NCBI RefSeq assembly: GCF_000219875.1
Contig: NC_017167.1
Coordinates: 310,001 to 374,000, forward strand
Direction: 5' to 3'
DNA: 64,000 bases
Source: Alicyclobacillus acidocaldarius subsp. acidocaldarius Tc-4-1
GTDB taxonomy: Bacteria; Bacillota; Bacilli; Alicyclobacillales; Alicyclobacillaceae
Part shown: piece after piece, positions 1 through 10,879 of the stretch
How the letters are laid out: each line of letters starts with the position of its first letter
How positions within the stretch are numbered: the stretch's first letter is position 1
Translations under genes and position numbers: made by a program
The notes under the pieces: generated by a model
What the model was told of the DNA's origin: nothing
Database searches by the model: none
The model's input: only the letters and a program-made list of their open reading frames with translations

Positions 1-794
1 CGTACCTCGTGTACACGTATGAAGCGGCAGGAAACCCCATCCTCGCGCACGCGCTCGGCCTGCACGGCCCGAATATGGAGGGCAAGGAAGTGCGCTTTGG
101 CCTGCCGTTGACCAGCCTGTTCGTCGCCGCCACCACCGCCTACACGACCGGCGCTGTGAACGCGATGCACGACAGCCTGATGCCAATGAGCGGCATGGTC
201 CCTCTTCTCTTCATGATGTTCAACCTGATCTTCGGCGGAAAAGGTGTGGGGCTACTCAACATCCTCATGTTCCTCATCATCGCCGTCTTCATCTCCGGGC
301 TCATGGTTGGACGGACTCCAGAAATTTTCGGCAAGAAAATCGAGGCCCGTGAGATGAAACTCGCGACGGCGGCCATGCTCGTCCACCCGTTTGTCATCCT
401 CGTCCCGACGGCCATCGCCATGGCGCTGCCGAGCGCCCGGGCCTCCATGGGCAACCCTGGGCTGCACGGGTTCACCGAGGTCCTGTACGCGTTCACGTCG
501 GCCGCGGCCAACAACGGCTCGGCCTTCGCGGGGCTGAACGGAAACACGCCCTTTTACAACATCTCCATCGGGCTCGTGATGCTGTTCGGCCGGTACGTGT
601 CCATCATCGCCATGCTCGCCATCGCGGGTTCGCTCGCCGGAAAGGCACGCATCCCCGAGACGTCCGGCACGCTCAAGGTGGACACGTTCGCGTTCGGCTA
701 CGTGTTTGTGGCCGTGTTCGTCATCGTCGGCGCCTTGACGTTCTTCCCGTATCTCGCCCTTGGGCCCATTGGCGAACAGCTGCAGCTCGGCTGA
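1..794 (+). CDS. kdpA: Potassium-transporting ATPase subunit A, 3' part (KdpA)
   Basis: This is the C-terminal part (about 264 codons) of KdpA, the K+-binding, channel-like membrane subunit of the KdpFABC high-affinity potassium pump; the reading frame is open to the left edge of the window. Pore-loop signatures typical of the family are visible: TTGAVN, FGGKGVG and NNGSAFAG. Several hydrophobic transmembrane stretches follow, ending in a short polar tail. The kdpB gene starts 11 bases downstream behind an AAAGGAG site, so the two are co-transcribed. Any upstream promoter, kdpF or riboswitch lies outside the window. Identification rests on family motifs plus gene order and is very secure; only the missing N-terminus limits it. 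Confidence 0.97.
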   Translation, partial: YLVYTYEAAGNPILAHALGLHGPNMEGKEVRFGLPLTSLFVAATTAYTTGAVNAMHDSLMPMSGMVPLLFMMFNLIFGGKGVGLLNILMFLIIAVFISGLMVGRTPEIFGKKIEAREMKLATAAMLVHPFVILVPTAIAMALPSARASMGNPGLHGFTEVLYAFTSAAANNGSAFAGLNGNTPFYNISIGLVMLFGRYVSIIAMLAIAGSLAGKARIPETSGTLKVDTFAFGYVFVAVFVIVGALTFFPYLALGPIGEQLQLG

Positions 795-805
795 AAGGAG
801 AGCAG

Positions 806-2863
806 GTGTGTATGGCTCGAAAAGGTTCGTTCGATCGCGCCCTCGTCCTGCGCGCGTGTGTCGATTCGTTCGTCAAGCTCGATCCGCGCGTCCTGGTGCG
901 CAATCCCGTGATGTTCGTCGTCGAGATCGGCATGCTGGTCACGCTCGCGCTAACTTTGGACCCCAACTTGTTTGGCTCCGCAGCGCGTTCTGGAAGTGCG
1001 GCCGGGGCGCGGGGATATGATCTGGCCGTCACCCTGATTCTGTTCATCACACTTCTCTTCGGCAATTTTGCCGAGGCGCTCGCGGAGGGGCGCGGCAAGG
1101 TGCAGGCGGAGTCGCTGCGCAGGACGAAGACGGAACTGATGGCGAACGTCCTGCGCGACGGGCGCTACGAGCGCGTTCCAGCGTCCGATCTGCGCAAAGG
1201 CGACGTCGTCAAGGTGGTAGCCGGCGAACTCATCCCCGCGGACGGCGAAGTCGTAGAGGGCATCGGCAGCGTGGACGAGTCGGCCATCACCGGCGAATCT
1301 GCGCCGGTCATCCGCGGCGCGGGCGGGGATTTCAGCTCCGTCACCGGCGGGACGAAGCTGTTGTCGGATGAGCTTGTCATCCGCGTCACCGCCAATCCCG
1401 GCGAGACATTCCTCGACCGGATGATCGCGCTCGTGGAAGGCGCGTCGCGGCAGAAGACGCCAAACGAACTTGCGCTGTCCGTGCTGCTCGCGGGGCTCAC
1501 GCTCATCTTTCTCATCGTCATCGACTGCCTGCCGCCCATCGCCAAGGGGCTCGGTGCCCACATCGATGTCGCGACGCTCGTGGCGCTTCTCGTCTGCCTG
1601 ATTCCCACGACCATTGGCGCGCTCCTGTCCGCCATCGGCATCGCGGGCATGGACAGGGTCATACGCTTCAACGTCATCGCCAAATCCGGCAAGGCCGTGG
1701 AGGCCGCTGGCGACGTGGATACGCTCATCCTCGACAAAACCGGCACCATCACCATCGGCAACCGGCTCGCGTCCGCGTTTCTCCCGGTGCAGGGCGTCGA
1801 CGAGCGCGCGCTCGCCGAGAAAGCCGCGTTGTGCTCTCTGTTTGACGAAACGCCCGAAGGCCGTTCCGTCGTCGATCTCGCCAAGCAGCTCGGGCTCACC
1901 TTCCGCCGTGAGGACTACGCGGATGCCCGCAACGTCGAGTTTTCAGCGGATACGCGCATGTCCGGCCTTGACCTTCCGGACGGCACGCGTCTTCGCAAAG
2001 GCGCCGCCGACGCCATCAAGCGGTACGTCGTGGAACAGGGCGGAGATCTTCCGAGCGATCTCGACGAGGTGGTGGAGCGCGTCGCTAAGGAGGGCGGCAC
2101 GCCGCTCGTGGTGGCCGAAAACCAGCGCGTCTACGGCGTCATCTACCTCAAGGACATCGTCAAGCCGGGCATCCGCGAGCGGTTTGAGGAACTGCGCAAG
2201 ATGGGCATCCGGACCATCATGTGCACCGGCGACAACCCGCTCACGGCGGCCACGATTGCCCGGGAGGCAGGCGTTGACGAGTTCGTGGCTGAGGCGAAGC
2301 CCGAAGACAAGATGCGCTTGATTCGGCGCGAGCAGGAACAGGGGCGGCTCGTCGCCATGTCCGGCGACGGCACGAACGACGCGCCGGCGCTCGCCCAGGC
2401 GGATGTGGGGCTCGCCATGCAGAGCGGCACACAGGCGGCCAAGGAAGCCGCAAACATGGTCGATCTCGACTCGGATCCGACGAAACTCATTGAGGTCGTG
2501 GCGATTGGCAAGCAACTCCTCATCACGCGCGGCGCCATCACGACGTTTTCCATTGCGAACGACGTCGCGAAATACTTCGCCATCATCCCGGCGATGTTCA
2601 CGAGCTTTCTGCCCGCCCTTGGCGCCTTGAACGTGATGCACCTGACGAGCCCGCGGAGCGCCATCCTGTCCGCGCTGATCTTTAACGCCATCATCATCCC
2701 GCTGCTCATCCCGCTTGCCATGCGCGGCGTGAAATACCGCCCAACGACCGCGATGCAGCTTTTGATGCGCAATCTGCTGTTGTACGGCGTCGGCGGCGTG
2801 ATCGCGCCGTTTGTCGGGATCAAAATCATTGACGTCATTCTGCATGCGCTCGGCGCGGTGTGA
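806..2863 (+). CDS. kdpB: Potassium-transporting P-type ATPase subunit B (KdpB)
   Basis: Catalytic P-type ATPase subunit of the Kdp pump, about 685 residues, the normal family length. Visible motifs are the actuator-domain TGES (ITGESAPV), the phosphorylation site DKTGTIT (Asp near residue 308-310), the TGDN nucleotide-binding motif and the hinge [10 protein letters not shown], with transmembrane helices before the TGES region, before the P-site and at the C-terminus. The start is either GTG at 806 or ATG at 812; AAAGGAG at 794-800 is nearer to ideal spacing for 806. The 3' end lies 14 bases before the preferred kdpC start. ATP hydrolysis here drives K+ import through KdpA. Confidence 0.98.
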   Translation: MCMARKGSFDRALVLRACVDSFVKLDPRVLVRNPVMFVVEIGMLVTLALTLDPNLFGSAARSGSAAGARGYDLAVTLILFITLLFGNFAEALAEGRGKVQAESLRRTKTELMANVLRDGRYERVPASDLRKGDVVKVVAGELIPADGEVVEGIGSVDESAITGESAPVIRGAGGDFSSVTGGTKLLSDELVIRVTANPGETFLDRMIALVEGASRQKTPNELALSVLLAGLTLIFLIVIDCLPPIAKGLGAHIDVATLVALLVCLIPTTIGALLSAIGIAGMDRVIRFNVIAKSGKAVEAAGDVDTLILDKTGTITIGNRLASAFLPVQGVDERALAEKAALCSLFDETPEGRSVVDLAKQLGLTFRREDYADARNVEFSADTRMSGLDLPDGTRLRKGAADAIKRYVVEQGGDLPSDLDEVVERVAKEGGTPLVVAENQRVYGVIYLKDIVKPGIRERFEELRKMGIRTIMCTGDNPLTAATIAREAGVDEFVAEAKPEDKMRLIRREQEQGRLVAMSGDGTNDAPALAQADVGLAMQSGTQAAKEAANMVDLDSDPTKLIEVVAIGKQLLITRGAITTFSIANDVAKYFAIIPAMFTSFLPALGALNVMHLTSPRSAILSALIFNAIIIPLLIPLAMRGVKYRPTTAMQLLMRNLLLYGVGGVIAPFVGIKIIDVILHALGAV

Positions 2864-2877
2864 AGGGGGAAGCGACT

Positions 2878-3471
2878 GTGATCAACGTGTGGAGAAGCCT
2901 TCGGTTCACCCTGGTCTTCGCCGTGCTTTTGGGCATCGTGTACCCGCTCTTCTTCGTGGCCTTGGGGCGAGTGGTGTTCCCGTGGCAGGCCCAGGGAAGC
3001 CTCGTCGCGGTCAACGGCCGCACCGTGGGGTCTGAGCTCATCGCGCAACCGTTTCCGCAGCCCATGTGGTTTGAGCCGCGCCCTTCGGCCGTGAACTACA
3101 ACGCGGATGGATCGGGTGGATCGAATCTTGGGCCCACGAACCCGGCGCTCGTGCAGGAGGTCCGGCAAAACCTGCACGCTGTGCTCCGGCAAAACCTAGG
3201 GCTTCAGGTGGATGAGGTTCCTACGAGCATGGTGGAGTCGTCGGGATCGGGGCTGGATCCCGATATCGACTTGCAGGACGCGTATGATCAAATTCCGCGC
3301 ATCAGCAAAGCCACGGGGCTCTCTGAAGCGTGGCTTCGCTCGCTCGTGCAGCGCGACGCCGAATTCCCGGTGCTCGGCCTGTACGGCGAGCCGATGGTCA
3401 ACGTCATACAGCTCAATCTCGCCATCTGGGAGAAGCTCCACCCGAGCGCGCGGGTGGCGAGGACGACGTGA
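2878..3471 (+). CDS. kdpC: Potassium-transporting ATPase subunit C (KdpC)
   Basis: KdpC is the small accessory subunit with one N-terminal transmembrane helix and an extracytoplasmic domain. The protein (about 197 residues) opens with INVWRSLRFTLVFAVLLGIVY, the membrane helix, and carries the conserved stretch GSELIAQPFPQPMWFEPRPS. GTG at 2878 is preferred over the in-frame GTG at 2860 because AAGGGGGA at 2863-2870 sits at correct spacing and 2860 would overlap kdpB. Its stop codon overlaps the GTG start of the next gene (GTGA at 3468-3471), which implies translational coupling to the KdpD-like protein. Confidence 0.95.
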   Translation: MINVWRSLRFTLVFAVLLGIVYPLFFVALGRVVFPWQAQGSLVAVNGRTVGSELIAQPFPQPMWFEPRPSAVNYNADGSGGSNLGPTNPALVQEVRQNLHAVLRQNLGLQVDEVPTSMVESSGSGLDPDIDLQDAYDQIPRISKATGLSEAWLRSLVQRDAEFPVLGLYGEPMVNVIQLNLAIWEKLHPSARVARTT

Positions 3472-5732
3472 CGGGGGGCGAGATCACTCGGCCCGCGGGT
3501 GATTCGGGGCGCCGAGGGCGTCTGCGGGTGTTCATCGGTGCCGCGCCCGGCGTGGGCAAGACCTACACCATGTTGCGCGAGGCGCGCCGACTGCGGGACG
3601 AGGGAACGGACGTGGTCATTGGCTGGGTCGAGACGCACGGCCGTCCCGCGACGGAGAGGATGCTTGAAGGCCTCGAAGTGGTTCCTCCGCGGGTGCTGAA
3701 GGTGGGGCAGGCCGCGTTCGAGGAGCCGGATCTCGACGCGATTGTCGCTCGGCGGCCGGAGGTGTGCGTGATCGACGAACTGGCGCACACGAACCCACCT
3801 GGCGCGATGCACGAAAAGCGATACGAAGACGTGATGTTCCTCCTCGAGCGCGGCATCTCGGTCATGACAGCGTTCAACATTCAACATCTAGAGTCCGTTC
3901 GCGACGAGGTTCAGCAACAATTAGGCATCCGCGTGCGGGAGGTCGTGCCCGATTGGTTGCTGCGCGAGGCGGACGAGGTCACGGTCATCGACGTGACGCC
4001 TGAGACGCTCAGGCAGCGGCTGCGAGATGGGGAGATTTATCCGCCCGAGAAGGTGGATGCGGCGCTGCAGAACTTCTTTCGCGTGGATCGACTCGCGTGG
4101 CTTCGACAGATGTCGCTTCGGGCCGTGGCGGACGACGTCGACGAGCGCTTGGAACATTCCTATGAGCGGCGCGCCATCCCTGGGCCCGTCGGCGCGAAGG
4201 AAGTGGTGCTCGTCTGCGTCAGCCATCCCGAACGCGCTGCGACGCTCATCGAGCGCGGGCGGCGCATGGCGATGCGTATGAAGGGCGATTTTCATGTCGT
4301 CTTCGCGGCCGAGACGGATGAGGACCGCATGACGGAACGCGCGCGCGCTGATGTCGAGGCGCTCCGCAGGTTGGCCGAGTTTCACGGCGCGGAGTGGGTG
4401 CTTGAGCCCAAGCGGGATCGGCCCGTCGGCGAGGTCATCCTCCGGGTGGCGAAGCGAATCAACGCGACGCAGGTCGTCCTGGGCCAACCGCGGAAAGGCG
4501 CGTCTCCGCGCCGCCTCATGGCCTGGCATCATCCTGTGCATTATCTGCTCAAACACCTGCAATACGTCGATCTGCGCGTGGTGGGCTGGCGCCCCTTGTC
4601 GCCGGAGGCAAGGGAACAGCGCAATTGGGCGAGCGAGCGCGTGGTGCGAGAGCGGAAACTTCCTGGGAAGCTCACGCTTTACATCGGTGCGGCGCCGGGT
4701 GTCGGCAAGACGTACCGCATGCTGCAGGACGCGCACGACTGGAAGGAACGCGGGATCGATGTCGTCATTGGCCTCATTGAAACGCACGGCCGTCCGGAGA
4801 CGGAGGCGCAAATAGGCGACCTTGAGCGGATTCCGAAGCGGCGGATCGAGTACGGCGGCAAGGTGTACGAGGAGCCGGACCTCGCGGCCATCATCGCCCG
4901 GTGCCCGCAGGTCGTCCTGATGGACGAACTCGCCCACACGAACGCGCCCGGCAGTATGTTCAAGAAGCGGTACCAGGACATTCTGTATCTCCTGGAGCAT
5001 GGCATTGACGTGGTGTCCGCCGTGAACGTGCAACACCTCGAGAGCCTGAAGGATCGCGTCGAGCACATCACGGGTGCCACCATCCGCGAGCGCGTGCCGG
5101 ACTGGTTCATTAAGCTCGCAAGCGAGGTGAAGCTCATCGACGTGAGCCCGGAGACGCTCGTGGAGCGGCTCTTGGAAGGCAAGATCTACCCGCCTGAAAA
5201 GGTGGAGCAGGCGCTGAGCCACTTCTTTCAGCTAGCGCATTTGGCCGCGCTGCGCGAGATTGCGCTCCGCGAAGTGGCCGACGTCGTGGACGGCCGCTTG
5301 GCGCCACCGCCCCCCGCTGATCCGGAGCGGATCCTGGTCTGTGTCAACTATCGCCCTCACTCCGAAGCGCTCATTCGGCGCGGATGGCGCATTGCGGACC
5401 GCCTGCAGGCGAAACTGTATGTGCTCGTCGTTCAGACCGAGTTCCCTTTATCGAGCCAGAGCGAGCGCGATTTTGCGGCCGTGCGCGATCTCGCCGAGCA
5501 GTTCGGCGCGGAGTTTCTCCTCCGGCCCGCTCTGCACAAGTCGGTCGGGGAGGTCATCGTCGAGACGGCCGAGAGCGAGTCGGTTTCCCAAATTGTGATG
5601 GGACAGCCCTTGAACCGAGGTCTCGGCGCAAAATTCGCCCACCGCCCCATCACCTATGTGCTGAACCGCGCGGAATTCGTGGATCTCCACATCGTCGCGT
5701 ACGCCGGCCGTTGGTCCCAGCCCTCCGCGTGA
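3468..5732 (+). CDS. Tandem KdpD-type sensor modules without histidine kinase
   Basis: This 754-residue protein consists of two successive copies of the cytoplasmic KdpD input region. Each copy has a Walker A motif GAAPGVGKT (residues 24-32 and 407-415), a DELAHTN Walker B-like motif, the segments PDW and YPPEKV, and then a universal-stress-protein-like domain (from about residues 244 and 621). The transmembrane, GAF and histidine kinase parts of canonical KdpD are absent, and no kdpE follows. The GTG start overlaps the kdpC stop by four bases. KdpD N-domains are known to regulate kinase output and in some Bacillota to bind cyclic di-AMP; whether this free-standing double module senses K+, ATP or a nucleotide and acts on the pump or a distant kinase is open. 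Short kinase-less KdpD proteins are known; the duplication is the odd feature. Confidence 0.9.
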   Translation: MTGGEITRPAGDSGRRGRLRVFIGAAPGVGKTYTMLREARRLRDEGTDVVIGWVETHGRPATERMLEGLEVVPPRVLKVGQAAFEEPDLDAIVARRPEVCVIDELAHTNPPGAMHEKRYEDVMFLLERGISVMTAFNIQHLESVRDEVQQQLGIRVREVVPDWLLREADEVTVIDVTPETLRQRLRDGEIYPPEKVDAALQNFFRVDRLAWLRQMSLRAVADDVDERLEHSYERRAIPGPVGAKEVVLVCVSHPERAATLIERGRRMAMRMKGDFHVVFAAETDEDRMTERARADVEALRRLAEFHGAEWVLEPKRDRPVGEVILRVAKRINATQVVLGQPRKGASPRRLMAWHHPVHYLLKHLQYVDLRVVGWRPLSPEAREQRNWASERVVRERKLPGKLTLYIGAAPGVGKTYRMLQDAHDWKERGIDVVIGLIETHGRPETEAQIGDLERIPKRRIEYGGKVYEEPDLAAIIARCPQVVLMDELAHTNAPGSMFKKRYQDILYLLEHGIDVVSAVNVQHLESLKDRVEHITGATIRERVPDWFIKLASEVKLIDVSPETLVERLLEGKIYPPEKVEQALSHFFQLAHLAALREIALREVADVVDGRLAPPPPADPERILVCVNYRPHSEALIRRGWRIADRLQAKLYVLVVQTEFPLSSQSERDFAAVRDLAEQFGAEFLLRPALHKSVGEVIVETAESESVSQIVMGQPLNRGLGAKFAHRPITYVLNRAEFVDLHIVAYAGRWSQPSA

Positions 5733-5823
5733 AGACAGGGCCTGTCGTCCGGGACCAGCGGGACCAGCCGGGCGGCAAAGCGAACGTCCGCGCGGAGGAC
5801 GGGATATTCGCGCGGTGGAGGTC

Positions 5824-6423
5824 TTAGCCGTGAAGCTTCGCGAGCGGCACAAAGTCGTAGCCCATCGCCACCGCCACCTCGAGCACGTACGGGAGCGACT
5901 CGGGCGTGCCCTTCGCAAACGTCCCCGCGTGCATCAGGATGATGGCGCCCGGCTTGAGCTTCGGCAGCACGTTGGCTGCGACGGCCGGGCCGGGAATGCC
6001 CGACCAGTCGAGCGAGTCCACGTCCCAGAGGACCACCTCCTCGTGAAGCGAGGCCGCGATGCGGCGGACGCGATCGTCGATGTCGCCGTACGGCGGGCGA
6101 AAGTAGCGAATGGGCACCTGCACCACCTTCTCGATGGCCGCCTGGCATTCGCGCAATTCCCGTTCGATCTCGGCGTCTGTCAACTTCGTGAGATGGGGAT
6201 GCGTCATGGTGTGGTTGCCGAGCTCATGCCCCGCGTCATGGATGGCTTTGAGGACGTCGGGAAACCGTTCCACCTGTTCGCCGATGCAGAAAAAGGTCGC
6301 GGGGACGCCGTAGTCCCGGAGCGTGGACAGGATCTTGGGCGTCATATCCCCGTCCGGGCCGTCGTCGAAGGTGATGGCGAGGTGACGCGGGGGCGGTGCG
6401 GTTTCGGGCGTTTGGTGCTGCAA
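5824..6423 (-). CDS. Polysaccharide deacetylase (NodB domain)
   Basis: A carbohydrate esterase family 4 protein of about 199 residues, the size of a bare NodB domain. It shows motif 1 TFDDGPD (catalytic Asp plus metal Asp), motif 2 HELGNHTMTHPHL (metal His residues), motif 3 RFRPPYGD-like RYFRPPYGD, and late motifs WDVDSLDW and ILMHAG. Substrates in the family are peptidoglycan or chitin-like N-acetyl sugars. A longer reading starting at GTG 6441 is possible, but that GTG is followed directly by AAGGAGGA, which is itself a strong ribosome binding site eight bases before TTG at 6423, so I choose TTG. No signal peptide is evident, so cytoplasmic or non-classical export is possible. It is divergent from the aldo/keto reductase. 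Confidence 0.9.
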   Translation of the reverse strand: MQHQTPETAPPPRHLAITFDDGPDGDMTPKILSTLRDYGVPATFFCIGEQVERFPDVLKAIHDAGHELGNHTMTHPHLTKLTDAEIERELRECQAAIEKVVQVPIRYFRPPYGDIDDRVRRIAASLHEEVVLWDVDSLDWSGIPGPAVAANVLPKLKPGAIILMHAGTFAKGTPESLPYVLEVAVAMGYDFVPLAKLHG

Positions 6424-6533
6424 CCGGAGGTCCTCCTTCACGTGCGTTTTTTGAACTTTCCAGAAAGGATTATACTAGCTGCGCGGGCGCCTGTTGATGG
6501 CATGAAGCTGAAATTTGAAAGGTGGGGTGGCAC

Positions 6534-7658
<1,125 letters not shown>

Positions 7659-7661
7659 TCC

Positions 7662-9266
7662 TCAAGGCTCGCAGGGATCGTCCCGCTGCGCCTCTGTCGT
7701 CTCTGTCCGCTGCACGACAATCCCTTCCAGCGTGCTCTTCGTCACCCGGTGCATCGCTTGCATGTGAGAGCGGATGTCTGACCATGTCCGCCCAGTTTGG
7801 ACCTCCGCGATGCGCACCAACAACAAGGCCAGCCAGCAAAGCAGCACATGCGACCGAATGCGCTCGTCCTTCCGGTGATACGTGGGACGGATGTCCAACG
7901 TCGTCTTCAGGGTACGAAACGCTGACTCCACCATCAAAAGCTGCTTGTATCCCAGCGCCACATCGTCCACGGACAGCGTGTCATCTGAGGTGCGGATCAG
8001 GTACTTCCCGTCCAGATGAGCCGCTTGCCGCACAGCCTCCGGGTCAATCCGCAGGTTTCCCCATCGGTCCTGTTTCAGATAGCGCTTGAACGTTGGATGG
8101 CTCGCAAGCCGACAGTGGGCCTTCGTGTGCGCTTCGCCCTGAAGCTCTTTGAGGCGTTCCAACTCCATCCGAAGCTCGCGCAACATCGCCTCTCGGCGCG
8201 CCGCATCGCGTTTGGCTTCCTCGGGATTGAACGCCAACACGTAACGGACCCGGGCCTCTCCGTCTCCCACCACGACCTCCTTCACTTTCAAGTTGGGGCG
8301 AACCTCACGAAAACGTCCAGGGTGCGCCAACGCCGCTTCCACCGCTGGTTTCCCGGAGGTCATCTTCTCCCCAGCGATGTAGTGACCCCCGGCGCGTTGC
8401 AGGATCCGCAAATTGCTCTCTGAGACGAAACCTCGATCCACGACCGTGATCACGCGACCAAGCCGCCAACCGATGAGGTCCTGTTTGACCTCCTCGACCA
8501 CGCTCATGTCCGCTGTGTTGCCAGGCCACGTCCAGCAGCGCACGGGGATGCCCTCCCGCGTCACCGCAAGCCCGATCACCACCTGAGGCAAATCGGGCCG
8601 ATGGTCTTTGGAATACCCCTTGCGTCGCAGGCCGTCGTCAGACTCGTCCTCCGTCTCGAAGTACGTGGAGGTCGTGTCAAAGAACAGAAGGTCCACGTCC
8701 AGGTTCAAGAGATCACTCACTCGCCGGAAGACCTCGTACTGCAGGTCTTCCGCCACATCCAGGAGAAAGTCCATAGCCCGATATGCCTGCCACACGTCCA
8801 ACTCGGTCATCCCAGGGAGAGCCACTTCACGGTCGACCCATTCTTCCATGGCCAGCTTGCTGCTTGGCGCCAACGCGCGATTGGCGACCATGGCGAAGAT
8901 GACACGCTCGACAGCCGCCTTAAACTTCCGGTCGGCAAGCCGCTCTCGCAGGACCTCATCCAATCCAAGCTGTCGCCACAGCTCGTCTAGCAGATACGCC
9001 CCTCCCATGGGACGGCTGTCCAGCAGCGTGGTTTGGATGCCCTCCGACTGACCACGTCCGGCGGTAAACTCGTCGCCAACGAAGCGATGGATGCTCTGGG
9101 CAAGGCGCCGGAGGGCCTCGAGGTCGATTTCGTCTTCGCGGCCGAAGGTGTAGAGGACCTTGGCCTTGGGCTGGCCGGTGTTGGGATCGCGATAGTTATG
9201 GGCCAACTGCACGTAACCGGTGACAGAACCGTTCTTGTTTTTTCGGCGAATGACTCGGATATACAT
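7662..9266 (-). CDS. IS1634-family DDE transposase
   Basis: A transposase of about 534 residues (IS4 superfamily, IS1634 group). Recognisable segments are LLFFDTTSTYFE (first catalytic Asp), ITVVDRGFVSESNL (second Asp) and the late YKQLLMVESAFRTLKT with the catalytic Glu. ATG at 9266 (MYIRVIRRKN) is preferred to the upstream ATG at 9284. Compared with the partial copy at 56 kb, this copy has two extra bases near 7675-7680 (GCAGGGATCGTCCC versus GCAGGATCTCCC). Its last about 20 residues are therefore lost and the protein ends RDDPCEP instead of the basic tail ending EPRARGL. Whether this copy is still active is uncertain. Confidence 0.92.
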   Translation of the reverse strand: MYIRVIRRKNKNGSVTGYVQLAHNYRDPNTGQPKAKVLYTFGREDEIDLEALRRLAQSIHRFVGDEFTAGRGQSEGIQTTLLDSRPMGGAYLLDELWRQLGLDEVLRERLADRKFKAAVERVIFAMVANRALAPSSKLAMEEWVDREVALPGMTELDVWQAYRAMDFLLDVAEDLQYEVFRRVSDLLNLDVDLLFFDTTSTYFETEDESDDGLRRKGYSKDHRPDLPQVVIGLAVTREGIPVRCWTWPGNTADMSVVEEVKQDLIGWRLGRVITVVDRGFVSESNLRILQRAGGHYIAGEKMTSGKPAVEAALAHPGRFREVRPNLKVKEVVVGDGEARVRYVLAFNPEEAKRDAARREAMLRELRMELERLKELQGEAHTKAHCRLASHPTFKRYLKQDRWGNLRIDPEAVRQAAHLDGKYLIRTSDDTLSVDDVALGYKQLLMVESAFRTLKTTLDIRPTYHRKDERIRSHVLLCWLALLLVRIAEVQTGRTWSDIRSHMQAMHRVTKSTLEGIVVQRTETTEAQRDDPCEP

Positions 9267-9491
9267 GCCCACATGATACGGCATGTACTACGAACTTGTA
9301 AACGACAAAATAAAGTTATCCACAACAAAACGCATGCCTACAAAAATACAAATGAAAACACGGCGGATGCCTGTGGATAAGTCCGACAAGCCGCGCCGCA
9401 ATAGGATCCCACATCCATCCATAGGTCTACGTGCTATGTCCAACTGTCGAAGTCGGGGGGATCTGAGGGCGAGATCGCCAGGGAGAAGTGG

Positions 9492-9518
9492 GACCGAGCG
9501 GCACAACCCCGCTCGGTC
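9492..9518. terminator. Hairpin between reductase and MFS genes
   Basis: GACCGAGCGG (9492-9501) pairs with CCGCTCGGTC (9509-9518). The structure overlaps the stop codon of the leftward MFS gene and follows the original reductase stop, so it is suited to ending transcription from both sides, although a clear T-run is missing. Confidence 0.5.
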
Positions 9519-10728
9519 ACCTGATGGCATCGCGCAGGCGGGACGGCGCCACCATGGCCACGCCGAGGATACCGATGGCAAGAAGGACGCACGCTGCAGC
9601 ACAGACTCCACCGAAGTGAAATCGATCCCACGCGCTCGCCCCCACGAACGATCCCAAAGCGCCTCCGAGAAAATAGGTCACCATGTACACCGAATTGACG
9701 CGGCTGCGCGCTTCGTCCGACAGGCTGTAGATGCGCGCCTGGTTCGATACCTGCGTCGCCTGAACGCCAAGGTCCATGAGGACGACGCCGAGTGCCAGAC
9801 CTGCGAGGCTGTGCCGAAAGGTCCAAAAGAGCCCGAACGAGGCGAGGGTCAGGCACGAGGCGAGTCGCGCCGTCCAGATGGCCGGAAGCCGCGAGGCCAC
9901 GTGCCCCGCATATGGCGCGGCAAGGGCACCCGCGACGCCCGCGAGGCCAAACAGGCCCGTTACGCCTGGACCAAGATGGAAGGGGGGACCAGCAAGATAC
10001 AGCGAGAGCACGGTCCAAAACGCGCTGAATGCCCCAAACGACATCGCGCCGAGCAGTGAGGCGTCGCGCAGGTCTGGATAGGCACGGATGAGGTGTAAAA
10101 GCGATAGAAGCAGCCGCCCGTACGGCGTGCGCGATTCGGGCGGCGACAAAGGCAGACTCGCGCGAAGCAGGGCCGCGAGGCCCATCATGGCGGCGGCCGC
10201 CAGGACATACACGGCGCGCCATCCGAGCGCCTGGCCCACCAGACCTGCCAGTGTGCGCGCGAGCAGCACGCCGATGAGCAGGCCGCTCATGACCGTGCCG
10301 ACCGTTCGCCCGCGTTCTTCCGGAGGCGCGAGATGAGCCGCGAAGGGGACCACGAGCTGAGGAACGATGGTCGCCGCCCCCACCACCAGGCAGGAGCTCA
10401 CGAGCCACCACACGTTGAGCGAGGCTGCCAAAATGAGGAGCACTCCCGCCGTCACGATGCACATCCGCACAATCAGGCTTCGCCGCTCGAGGCTGTCTCC
10501 AAGGGGCACGAACAAAAACAGCCCTAGCGCATAGCCGATTTGGGTCAGCGTGGCCGCCAGACCCACCTGCCAGGATGCCGCGTGGAAGCCAACCTGGATT
10601 TCGTGCAGAAGGGGCTGAAGGTAGTATAGGTTGGCCACGCCGACGCCCGCGGCCACAGCCATGAAGAGAACGAGCCGCCGCGATAGTGGCGGAGCTGGTG
10701 AAGGCCCGTTTTCGGGAACCGTTGCCAT
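9517..10728 (-). CDS. MFS transporter, drug-efflux-like
   Basis: A 403-residue major facilitator with about 12 hydrophobic helices in two halves and a cytoplasmic loop PLSPPESRTPYGR between them. The motif-A-like loop FVPLGDSLERRSLIVR follows helix 2. It resembles the sugar-efflux/YnfM-type exporter group, but substrate cannot be read from sequence. ATG at 10728 is chosen: GGGAGG stands eight bases before it, and the upstream in-frame Met codons have no comparable site. It is divergent from the LysM-GH18 gene, with about 150 bp between them that must hold both promoters. Confidence 0.88.
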   Translation of the reverse strand: MATVPENGPSPAPPLSRRLVLFMAVAAGVGVANLYYLQPLLHEIQVGFHAASWQVGLAATLTQIGYALGLFLFVPLGDSLERRSLIVRMCIVTAGVLLILAASLNVWWLVSSCLVVGAATIVPQLVVPFAAHLAPPEERGRTVGTVMSGLLIGVLLARTLAGLVGQALGWRAVYVLAAAAMMGLAALLRASLPLSPPESRTPYGRLLLSLLHLIRAYPDLRDASLLGAMSFGAFSAFWTVLSLYLAGPPFHLGPGVTGLFGLAGVAGALAAPYAGHVASRLPAIWTARLASCLTLASFGLFWTFRHSLAGLALGVVLMDLGVQATQVSNQARIYSLSDEARSRVNSVYMVTYFLGGALGSFVGASAWDRFHFGGVCAAACVLLAIGILGVAMVAPSRLRDAIR

Positions 10729-10879
10729 GTGCCACACCTCCCATTGCTTCGCCATGTCGATCATAGACGGTGTGGCATCCAACTCCAAATGGCCATGGCG
10801 ATGGGCGTCCGCCCAGCCCACCTGCGGGCAGGGGGCATAGGCTGATGTCGAGATCGCCATCCATGAGGAGTGAAGGCAG

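Noticed and set aside
6451-6476. TTGAAC and TATACT as the reductase promoter
   Set aside because: The spacer is only 14 bases; TATACT may be a -10 box, but the pair is not a credible promoter as it stands.
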